From NCBI GenBank assembly GCA_016709145.1, contig JADJEK010000012.1:124001-188000 (forward strand): a stretch of DNA of 64,000 bases, in the 5' to 3' direction. Numbering within the stretch: the first letter of the stretch is position 1; every line of letters starts with the position of its first letter. Shown one piece after another: positions 26,671-33,919 of the stretch. The translations under genes were made by a program, and so were the position numbers. The notes beneath the pieces were generated by a model. It searched no databases, was not told where the DNA came from, and saw only the letters and a program-made list of their open reading frames with translations. Source of the DNA: Planctomycetota bacterium (GTDB lineage Bacteria > Planctomycetota > B15-G4 > JADJEK01).

Positions 26671-27423
26671 TCAGAGGTCCGTCCAACGTTGGAACAGCGC
26701 GCGATACAGCGGCGCGAGCACGGCCTTCAGCGCGAGATCCGCGACGACCAGCCCGAAGCCGACCCATAGTGCGATCCGCACCGCGCCCACGGTCGCGTGA
26801 GTCCTCCGTCGCAGCGTGATCGCCGTCAGCGCGGTCGCGATGCAGATGAAACCGACCACGCGCACGATCGCGTACGCCGGCCACGCGAAGGGCGCGACGA
26901 GCCACGGCGACTCGGAGTGCACGAGCAGCGCGACGACGTAAGCGTTCATGTAGTTCAACAATGCCGCGCCGAGCACGAGCCCGAGCAAGCCACGCGAGAC
27001 GAGGCACAGGATCGCGAACGCGAGGAAGTGCGCCGCGTGCTGCGGCATGTACGTCGAAGGACTGCCCTCTTGCCCGATGCCGGTCCGGATCCAGTGGAAC
27101 ATGTCCTCGCGGTACACGCGGGCGTTCCAGAACAGCGCGTCGGCGACCTCGCTGCTCGCGTCGAAGCCGCGCAAGAACACGATCGTGAACACGCTGGTCG
27201 CGAGCGCCCACGTCAGCGCGACCTTCACCGTCTGCTTGACGTCGCCGGCGATCACGAGCGCACTGAACTGCACGTGGAACGGCAATGCGATCGACACCGG
27301 GACCAGCGCGAACACGAGCGAGCGCAACGCGCCATCCCCGACGTCGGGCAGCAGCCATCGGCCGATCGCCAGCACGGCCGGCGCGGCGAGCCCGGCGCCG
27401 ACGGCGCGCGCGTACGCGTTCAT
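26671..27423 (-). CDS. Integral membrane protein of unknown function
   Basis: A 250-residue protein with six or seven hydrophobic helices (for example LRSLVFALVPVSIALPFHV, FLAFAILCLVSRGLLGLVLGA and IVRVVGFICIATALTAITL). A short polar segment with RVYREDMFHWIRTGIGQE and the His-rich MPQHAAHFLAF could be catalytic or ligand-binding. It matches no family I recognise. Its ATG overlaps the stop of the epimerase-like gene by four bases, making it the last member of the isoprenoid/prenyltransferase run. Membrane location fits the lipid theme, but no reaction can be assigned. Confidence 0.7.
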   Translation of the reverse strand: MNAYARAVGAGLAAPAVLAIGRWLLPDVGDGALRSLVFALVPVSIALPFHVQFSALVIAGDVKQTVKVALTWALATSVFTIVFLRGFDASSEVADALFWNARVYREDMFHWIRTGIGQEGSPSTYMPQHAAHFLAFAILCLVSRGLLGLVLGAALLNYMNAYVVALLVHSESPWLVAPFAWPAYAIVRVVGFICIATALTAITLRRRTHATVGAVRIALWVGFGLVVADLALKAVLAPLYRALFQRWTDL

Positions 27424-28436
27424 CGCGCGCCGCCTCGCGCTTTCAGCAGTCCCTTGTCCTTCATCCACGCGACGGTGCGCGCGAGCACTTCCTGCCACGG
27501 CGTCCACGTGTAGCCGAGTTCCTTGCGCGCGCGTTCCGAGCTGTAGGCCCAGTCGTGACGCGCCGCGCAGGCTTTGCCCTTCGACAGCATCACGTTGGCG
27601 CCGGTCAGCTTCCACCGCAGCTCTTCGAGCGCGCCACCGACGTCGACGACGAAGAACGGCAGCGACAAGCGCGGCGGGCGCGAGCCGCCGAGGCGGTGGT
27701 ACTCGCGCAGCAAGTCGATGATCGCGACGTTGTCGCCGCCGATCAGGTAACGCGCGCCCTTCTTGCCCTTCTCCAGCGCGAGCAAGTGGCCTTGCTTCAC
27801 GTCTTCGGTCGAGACCAAGCACCACAGCTTGCGCCCGCCGCCGGGCAATCCCGGCAAGCGGCCCTGCTCGAGGTCGAGCAGCGTGCGCGTGATCAAGTTG
27901 CCCTCGGTCATGTCGCCGGGGCCGAAGATGAACCCGGGCAGCACCGACACCACGTCGAGGCCGCTCGCGACGTGCTTCTGGACGACGGCTTCGGCGAGGT
28001 ACTTGGTGCGCTCGTAGTCGGTGCAGTAGCGCGGCTCGCGCTGCCACGATTCGTCGGCGATACGCGCCGGCGCGCGATCGCTGGGGCCGAGCGCGAAGAA
28101 CGACGACGTGTACACCACGCGCTTCACGCCGGCCTGACCCGCGAGATCGAGCACGGAGTCGAACGCCGCGACGTTGATCGCGTCGAAGATCGAACGGTCC
28201 TTCACCAGCTCCTTGACCACCGCCGCGCTGTGGAACAGCACGTCGACGCCGCGCAGCGCTTGCTCCATCGACGCGCGATCTTCGATCGAACCGCGCACGA
28301 GCGTGACGTTCTTCACGTCGAGACCCGACACGTCGGAGTTCGCGCGCGCGAGCACGCGCACCGGCTCACCGCGCTGCGCGAGCGCGCGGACCAGCGTCTT
28401 GCCGAAGAACCCGGTCCCACCGGTGACGAGGAACAT
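27420..28436 (-). CDS. NAD-dependent epimerase/dehydratase family protein
   Basis: A 338-residue extended short-chain dehydrogenase. The dinucleotide loop is VTGGTGFFGKTLV (residues 4-16) and the catalytic motif is TDYERTKYLAE with Tyr and Lys; the serine is in VYTSSFFALG. The sequence style (HSAAVVKELVKDRSIFDAINV, VLPGFIFGPGDMTEGNLI) resembles hopanoid-associated epimerases and 3-beta-hydroxysteroid-like dehydrogenases, which act on lipid-linked sugars or isoprenoids. It starts six bases after the UbiA gene stop and overlaps the following membrane gene. The substrate is unknown; context points to a prenylated lipid. Confidence 0.85.
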   Translation of the reverse strand: MFLVTGGTGFFGKTLVRALAQRGEPVRVLARANSDVSGLDVKNVTLVRGSIEDRASMEQALRGVDVLFHSAAVVKELVKDRSIFDAINVAAFDSVLDLAGQAGVKRVVYTSSFFALGPSDRAPARIADESWQREPRYCTDYERTKYLAEAVVQKHVASGLDVVSVLPGFIFGPGDMTEGNLITRTLLDLEQGRLPGLPGGGRKLWCLVSTEDVKQGHLLALEKGKKGARYLIGGDNVAIIDLLREYHRLGGSRPPRLSLPFFVVDVGGALEELRWKLTGANVMLSKGKACAARHDWAYSSERARKELGYTWTPWQEVLARTVAWMKDKGLLKARGGAR

Positions 28437-28442
28437 CGCGGA

Positions 28443-29435
28443 TCAACCGTGCTCGAACATGTACGCGGCCGCGAACCCGACCTGCGCGATCATCATCATC
28501 CGGTACATGTGCGTCCACGACGGGTGGTTCTCCGTCGTCGCGAGTTCGTCCGGGTTGCGCAGGATCAAGTACACGGTGTAGCAGCCGTACGACGCGAGCA
28601 GCAGGCCGAGGCCGATCAACAGCGTCGGATGCCCCGACAGCACCGGCGAACCGTCCGCTCGCTTCAAGAACACGCCGAGCGGCAACAGCAGCCACGGCAC
28701 GATGAAGAACGGACTGATCTGGTACGCCGCCGAGCGCACGCCGTACTTGATCGGCAGTGTGATGCAGCCCGCGGCCTCGTCGCCCTTCATGTCGGCGAAG
28801 TCCTTCGTCGCCGCGGCGCCGAGCAGGAACAAGAAGAAGATGCCGCCGATGTACCACGGCTCGACGTCGGCGAAGACGCCGGCGACGCACGACCAACCGC
28901 AGACTTTCAGCAGCATGCCGCGCGGCACCGCGATCGTGAATTGAGCGGCCCAACCCCAGCGCTTCGTGCGCAGCGGCGGCGCCGAGTAGATGTACGTGAT
29001 GATCGCGGCGACGAGCACGATCCAGAAGCACTCGCGCGCGAACAGCGAATCGCCGTGCAGCGGCTTCACGAACCACGCCGCCGTCAGCGACAACGCGTAC
29101 AGCACGCAGAACAGCACGATCGTCTCGCGCTCGGTGACGAGACCGGCCGGCAGCGGACGGTTCGGCTTGTTGATGCGGTCGTTCTCGATGTCGTAGAGCT
29201 GGTTCAGGATGTTCGACGCCGCGTTCAGGTTCGCGGCCATCAACGATCCCATGAGGATGAACCAGCCGAACGTCGCCAAGCGGCCGTCCGAGTTCAGGTA
29301 CTCGAAGAAGCCCATGTGCGCGTGGGCCGCGAGCGCGCCGATGCCCGTGATCGCGCCCGAGATCATCCCGAGCAGCGGCGGCAGCAGGGTGAACGGACGC
29401 GCGTACTTCCAGTAGATGCCGAGCTTCTTGAGCAC
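28443..29435 (-). CDS. UbiA-superfamily prenyltransferase
   Basis: A 330-residue membrane enzyme with about eight helices that transfers a prenyl chain to an acceptor. The first Asp-rich motif is N78-Q-x-x-D82-x-x-x-D86 (NILNQLYDIENDRINKPNRP) and the second is KDFADMKGDEAAG. The acceptor cannot be read from sequence: homologues make menaquinone, heme O, chlorophyll, tocopherol or archaeal-type ether lipids. The neighbours (two isoprenoid-alcohol kinase-type genes and a prenyl diphosphate synthase) suggest that the donor is made or salvaged locally. It starts 64 bases downstream of the DUF92 gene. Confidence 0.9.
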   Translation of the reverse strand: MLKKLGIYWKYARPFTLLPPLLGMISGAITGIGALAAHAHMGFFEYLNSDGRLATFGWFILMGSLMAANLNAASNILNQLYDIENDRINKPNRPLPAGLVTERETIVLFCVLYALSLTAAWFVKPLHGDSLFARECFWIVLVAAIITYIYSAPPLRTKRWGWAAQFTIAVPRGMLLKVCGWSCVAGVFADVEPWYIGGIFFLFLLGAAATKDFADMKGDEAAGCITLPIKYGVRSAAYQISPFFIVPWLLLPLGVFLKRADGSPVLSGHPTLLIGLGLLLASYGCYTVYLILRNPDELATTENHPSWTHMYRMMMIAQVGFAAAYMFEHG

Positions 29436-29499
29436 GAATGACCTCGAACGACGGGAGGGGAACGAAAGGACGCGCAGCGAACGACGCGACGCGGCGCGC

Positions 29500-30240
29500 T
29501 CAGTGCGGCAGCAACCAGAACAGCAGCGCCGACGCGCCGCCGCCGATGACGGTGTTGGCGAAGTTCACGACTTCGTTGTCGATGTTCTTCACGCCTTCGA
29601 TGGTCGCGCCGATGTAGCTCTCGGCCGTGGTGCCGATGAACGCTCCGAGCACGACCGCGACGAAGCCTTGCCAGCCGAACGCGGCGCCGCCCATCATCCA
29701 GAAGCCGAGCACCGCGATGACCGCCGACGCGACGATGCCGGCGACGGTGCCTTCGACCGAGACCGCGCCATCGGTACCGACCGGCACGCGCTTGAACGTC
29801 GTGATGAGGAACGGCGTCTTGCCGTAGAGCTGGCCGAACTCGGAGCCCGTGGTGTCGGCGAGCGCGGTCGCGAACGCGCCGAGGTACGCGAGGACGAGGT
29901 AGGGCACGATCGCGTGGCCGGAGAACAGCAGCATCGCGATGCACATCAGCACCGCGAAGCCGCAGTTCGCGATCGCGTGCTTGGCGCCGCGGCGTCCGCC
30001 GGCTTCTTGCGCCACGCCGAGCGCGGCTTTGCGCGCGTAGCCCATCTTCGACAGGCCGGACGCGATGACGAAGAACGTCAGCAGCACGGCGTAGCCCGGC
30101 CACGACACCGCGTAGAAGATCGTCGTGCCGACGACGAGACCGGCGACGACTCCGGTCGCGCCGACCGCTCCGGCGAAGAACGCGGCGAGCGCGATGACCG
30201 CGTTCACCCCAAGTCCGGTGAGAAGCAGGTTCCAGTCCAC
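29500..30240 (-). CDS. DUF92/VTE6-like membrane protein (candidate prenyl-phosphate kinase)
   Basis: A 246-residue protein with six or seven helices. The DUF92/TMEM19 signature is plain: ATALADTTGSEFGQLYG, then LITTFKRVPVGTDGAVSVEG. Plant and cyanobacterial VTE6, of this family, phosphorylates phytyl phosphate to phytyl diphosphate using a nucleotide triphosphate. Bacterial DUF92 members are mostly unstudied. It lies next to a phytol/polyprenol-kinase-like gene (VTE5-like), the partner activity in plants, which strengthens the assignment by context. The evidence for this reaction is family plus neighbourhood, not direct. Confidence 0.82.
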   Translation of the reverse strand: MDWNLLLTGLGVNAVIALAAFFAGAVGATGVVAGLVVGTTIFYAVSWPGYAVLLTFFVIASGLSKMGYARKAALGVAQEAGGRRGAKHAIANCGFAVLMCIAMLLFSGHAIVPYLVLAYLGAFATALADTTGSEFGQLYGKTPFLITTFKRVPVGTDGAVSVEGTVAGIVASAVIAVLGFWMMGGAAFGWQGFVAVVLGAFIGTTAESYIGATIEGVKNIDNEVVNFANTVIGGGASALLFWLLPH

Positions 30241-30280
30241 GTTGATCCGAAGCTCCGTGGGGCGCGGGGGCGCGCGTCCG

Positions 30281-30913
30281 TCAGATCGGCAGCAGCGCCG
30301 GTAGGAACGCCATCGCTGCGCCGGAGGTGATCGAAACGGTCAAGTTATCATCCAGCCGCACCGGAAGGCTCTCGGCGATCGCGCCGATCGCGGCTCCGAC
30401 CGCGCCGATCACGAAGCACCGCGCCACGGCGAAGTCGGCCAGGATCGGCTGACCGTCCCAGATCGACCACAGCCTGTCGGCGCCCGCAACTCGTTGTGCG
30501 AACAGGAAGAACAGCGCCGCGCACGGTGCCGCGGTGACGAAGAAACCGAGCGTCCCGGCCCACGACTTCTGCGGGTTCCACGGCAGCTTGACCCGGCCGA
30601 AGCGTCGACCGATCAGGTTCGAGAACGCGTCCCCGACGGCGAGCACCGCCCACGACGCCACGGCTACCTTCAACGGGAACAACACGACGAGCAGCAAGAC
30701 CGCGACCGGATAGACGCGCACGCCGTTCAAGAAGCGCTCGCCGTCGCGGCGGAACAGCTTGTCCTGGCCCGTCAGCGGCAGCACGACCCAGTTGAAGACG
30801 ATCGCGCCGAGGCAGACGAGCGCGGACCACCGCGATCCGATGAACGGGACCGGCAGCGCGAAGGCGACCACGCCGAGGTGGACGAGTTGGCGGCGAAGTT
30901 CGAGCGACGTCAT
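30281..30913 (-). CDS. Phytol/dolichol kinase-like membrane protein (CTP-dependent polyprenol kinase family)
   Basis: A 210-residue multi-helix membrane protein. It starts with the family's RRQLVHLG motif (residues 7-14), and the nucleotide-binding segment is VLAVGDAFSNLIGRRFG followed by KSWAGTLGFF, matching the GD-x-x-A/S-x3-G and KS-x-x-G-(S/T) pattern of dolichol, phytol and CTP-dependent diacylglycerol kinases. It would phosphorylate an isoprenoid alcohol or diglyceride. ATG 30913 overlaps the upstream stop by four bases, so translation is coupled to the phosphatase-like gene. A second, unrelated kinase-type gene (DUF92) follows after 40 bases. Confidence 0.85.
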   Translation of the reverse strand: MTSLELRRQLVHLGVVAFALPVPFIGSRWSALVCLGAIVFNWVVLPLTGQDKLFRRDGERFLNGVRVYPVAVLLLVVLFPLKVAVASWAVLAVGDAFSNLIGRRFGRVKLPWNPQKSWAGTLGFFVTAAPCAALFFLFAQRVAGADRLWSIWDGQPILADFAVARCFVIGAVGAAIGAIAESLPVRLDDNLTVSITSGAAMAFLPALLPI

Positions 30914-32880
30914 CGCGAGATGTATCCGTTCTGGGCCAGGAACTCGAGGAAGCGGCGCGACGAGTCGTCGGGATCGACCGCGTTCTCTTCCGGTTTGAGT
31001 CCGAACGCGGCGACCATCCTGGGCTCCGCGCCCGCGGCCGCAAGGCTCTGCGGCAGGAACCAACGCACGTCCGCTCGCGCGTCCTGCTCGAGCGAGCCCG
31101 GCAAGCCGAGCGCGAACGCGAGCGTCGGCGCGATCGACTCGGGCAGCACGTCGGTCGCGGTCGGCGCCGCGACGTGCGGACCGGCGACGACGATCGCACC
31201 GCGAGCATCGACCGAACCGCTCGAGATGCCGGGATGCGTGACGATCACGATCCACGCGTCGTCCCCTGCCGCACGCGCGAGTTCGCCGAGGAACCGGTCC
31301 TCGAACCGGTAATACCCTTCGAGCACGCGCATGCGTGCGTCGAGCCGCACGTCCGAACGCGCGACGTTCCTGCGCAGGAGCTCGTTGCGCAGGATGTCGA
31401 GCCCGGTCAGGCCGACTTGCGCGAACGCGGGCTTGCAGCGCGCGAGTTGCTCGAGCGCGGCGGAGTGGACGAACGCGTCGTAGAGGATCGGCCGCTCGAC
31501 CGCTTGATTGCCGACCAGTCCCGCGGCTTCGAGTTCCGGCACGTAGTCGACCGCGCCAGCGAGGCCGTCGAACAGCGTGCACGCCGCGGCACTCTCCGTC
31601 CGCGGTTCGAACGCGGCAGGATCCGGATCCGCGGGCGCGTGTCGCCGCGCGGCCGCGATCTCGACGAACGCGCGCTCCGACCACGTCGTGGTCTTGAAGT
31701 CGACGGCCGGATGCGTGGCCCAGAAGTTCACCGACGTCGTCGGCAAGCCCGCGCGCGCGGCGACGTCGGACAAGCGCATCACGCGCGACATCGAGCCGAG
31801 CAGCGGCACTTCTTCGGTCAAGTCGAGCGCGCTCAGCACGAACGCGACGATCTCGAGGAAGCCCGTCGATTCAACGCTCGGATCGAGCGCCTGCGACAGA
31901 CCGAGCACGCGATTGCGGAAGTACGAGTCGATGCGATGACGCTCGACCGAGAGCCCGGTCGCGACGGTGGTCCAGAACGCCGGCGGAATCGCTTCCCCGC
32001 CGGACGCGAGCGGTCGCAGGAAGCCGCGACGCGTGAGCGCTTCGAGCTCGGGCATCCAACCCTGCGCGATCGCGTCGGTCACGTTGGCGTGATCGAGGCC
32101 GTCGATCGCGACCAGCACGACGCGCGCAACCAGCGGGCACTGGACGTCGACGGGCTCGCCGACGGCCGCGAACCCGGGCGTCTTCGAGCGCGCGTCCGAC
32201 TGCACGACGAACCCGGCGGCGATCAGCGCGAACAGCAGGCCGAGACTCCACGCGGCGCGCGAACCGCGCGAACGGGCTTCGACGTGGAATCCGGGGATCG
32301 TCGCCAACACCGCGTACGCGGACAGCCGCATGACGTGAGCGACCCACCACGCGGCCGCGACCGACGTGACGGCGGCAAGCCCTTGGAACAGCACGGCCGG
32401 CAAGCCGAGGCGCTGTTCGATCCCGGGCCCATAGTGCCGCCAGAACAACACGAAGTACGCGAGCGCCAACACGAACGCGGCGATGCCGCAACTGCGCGCC
32501 GCGAGCTCCGCCTTGTCGACGGCGTGGTGCCGCCAACGGAACAGCGCGTACATCGCGATCGACGCGCTGATGCCGAGCGCGAACGCGACGACGACGCCGA
32601 GCACGACGAACAACAGGAACACGATGCTGGTGTCGCTCTGGGGTTGCGCGAACGGACGCGTCGCGGCGAACACACCCGAGAACAGCAACGCCACGAGCAA
32701 TCCGAGCACCATGCCGACGCCGAGGCCGACGCGCAGATGCGTGCGCCACGCGGGTCGCCGGCCGAGTTCACCGCCGCCGACGAAGAACCGCGACAGCGGA
32801 TTCTCGAGGTAGCCGAGCTGCTTCAGCTCCGCTCGCACGGGATCGGCGTCGGGTGTCGGTTCGGTCGGAGACGTCAACAC
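30910..32880 (-). CDS. Membrane-anchored alkaline phosphatase-superfamily protein with incomplete metal site
   Basis: A 656-residue protein. Five or six membrane helices occupy residues 50-250 (for example IVFLLFVVLGVVVAFALGI), then a phosphodiesterase/nucleotide pyrophosphatase-like domain. The first metal Asp is in VVLVAIDGLDHANV and the nucleophile Thr in PAFWTTVATGLS. The usual late SDHG is THPG here (IVIVTHPGISSG), so one metal-binding Asp is missing while the His is kept. It may be a weak or non-catalytic enzyme or one that uses another residue. It overlaps the kinase gene by four bases and lies 120 bases downstream of the prenyl synthase gene. A lipid head-group or phospholipid substrate is a guess. 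Confidence 0.75.
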   Translation of the reverse strand: MLTSPTEPTPDADPVRAELKQLGYLENPLSRFFVGGGELGRRPAWRTHLRVGLGVGMVLGLLVALLFSGVFAATRPFAQPQSDTSIVFLLFVVLGVVVAFALGISASIAMYALFRWRHHAVDKAELAARSCGIAAFVLALAYFVLFWRHYGPGIEQRLGLPAVLFQGLAAVTSVAAAWWVAHVMRLSAYAVLATIPGFHVEARSRGSRAAWSLGLLFALIAAGFVVQSDARSKTPGFAAVGEPVDVQCPLVARVVLVAIDGLDHANVTDAIAQGWMPELEALTRRGFLRPLASGGEAIPPAFWTTVATGLSVERHRIDSYFRNRVLGLSQALDPSVESTGFLEIVAFVLSALDLTEEVPLLGSMSRVMRLSDVAARAGLPTTSVNFWATHPAVDFKTTTWSERAFVEIAAARRHAPADPDPAAFEPRTESAAACTLFDGLAGAVDYVPELEAAGLVGNQAVERPILYDAFVHSAALEQLARCKPAFAQVGLTGLDILRNELLRRNVARSDVRLDARMRVLEGYYRFEDRFLGELARAAGDDAWIVIVTHPGISSGSVDARGAIVVAGPHVAAPTATDVLPESIAPTLAFALGLPGSLEQDARADVRWFLPQSLAAAGAEPRMVAAFGLKPEENAVDPDDSSRRFLEFLAQNGYISR

Positions 32881-33000
32881 CTCGTCCTCGAAAAAGGGCG
32901 CGCGGACGGCGGCCTCGAGTGGCGGGCTCGCGCGGAGGCGCGCAGTCTATGGACCGCGTGGACGAAGCGCATGGCTCGCCCACTTCGGCAGCACGGTCGG

Positions 33001-33906
33001 TCACCGATCCCGATCTCGGACGTACGTGGCCAACTGCTGCAGTCGATCCGCGCGCTTGCCGAACAGACCGAGCGCGTCGCTCGCCGTCGCGATCAGCTCG
33101 CGGACCAGCGCGCGCGCGGGCTCGAGCCCCGCGAGGTCGACGAACGTCGTCTTCTCACGGTCCTTGCCGGCCGGCTTGCCGAGGACGGCCGCATCGCCCT
33201 CGACGTCGAGCAAGTCGTCCTTGACCTGGAACGCGAGGCCGAGGTTCTTGCCGTACGCGTCGAGCGCCGCGAGTTCCGCGTCGTGCGCGCCGCACAGCAG
33301 AGCGCTGCCGCGCAACGACAGTTCGAACAGCCGGCCGGTCTTGCGCCGATGGACGAACTCGATCGTCGACAGCGTCGCGCCCGCGCCCATCTTGGCGAGG
33401 TCCGCCCACTGCCCGGCCGCCATGCCGTCGGCGCCGACCGTCGCCGAGGCCATCGCGATCAGCTCGGCCGTGACCTCGCGAGCGATCTTCTCGCGCACGC
33501 AACCCTGCGCGATCACTTCGGTCGCGCGCATCAGCAGCGCGATCGCCGCGAGGATCGCCAGCGCTTCGCCGAACTTCGCATGCACCGCGGGCTGGCCGCG
33601 CCGCGTCGCCGCGTCGTCCATGCTCGGCAGGTCGTCGAGCACGAGCGACGCGCTGTGGATGAACTCGACCGCGGCGGCGAGGAAGTCCACGCGTGCCGCC
33701 GGCCGCTTCAGCAGTTCCGCGGCTTCGAACACGAGCACCGGCCGCACGCGCTTACCCGCTCCGGACAGCGCATAGCGCATCGCGTCGAACAACTCGGGCG
33801 CCTGCGCCGAACGCGGCGGCAATTGCCGTTCGATGGCGTCCTCGACCAGCGCCTTGCGCTCGAGCAGGAACGCCGGCGGTGACGGGGACGCCTTCTTCGC
33901 GCTCAT
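33001..33906 (-). CDS. Short-chain polyprenyl diphosphate synthase (FPP/GGPP synthase)
   Basis: A 301-residue soluble head-to-tail prenyl diphosphate synthase. The first Asp-rich motif is DDLPSMDD at residues 91-98, with the two-residue insertion typical of bacterial farnesyl/geranylgeranyl synthases; GAGKRVRP is at 49-56 and the second motif is FQVKDDLLDVEGD. Product length cannot be fixed from sequence alone; the residues before the first motif (HSASLVL) have no bulky aromatic, which leaves GGPP possible. It is preceded by 13 bases by the large phosphatase gene and heads the UbiA/kinase group, to which it probably supplies prenyl diphosphate. Confidence 0.92.
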   Translation of the reverse strand: MSAKKASPSPPAFLLERKALVEDAIERQLPPRSAQAPELFDAMRYALSGAGKRVRPVLVFEAAELLKRPAARVDFLAAAVEFIHSASLVLDDLPSMDDAATRRGQPAVHAKFGEALAILAAIALLMRATEVIAQGCVREKIAREVTAELIAMASATVGADGMAAGQWADLAKMGAGATLSTIEFVHRRKTGRLFELSLRGSALLCGAHDAELAALDAYGKNLGLAFQVKDDLLDVEGDAAVLGKPAGKDREKTTFVDLAGLEPARALVRELIATASDALGLFGKRADRLQQLATYVRDRDR

Positions 33907-33919
33907 CGGGTCAGCGAGC

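Noticed and set aside
31174..33882. 902-codon plus-strand frame
   Set aside because: Antisense to the membrane phosphatase-like and prenyl synthase genes.
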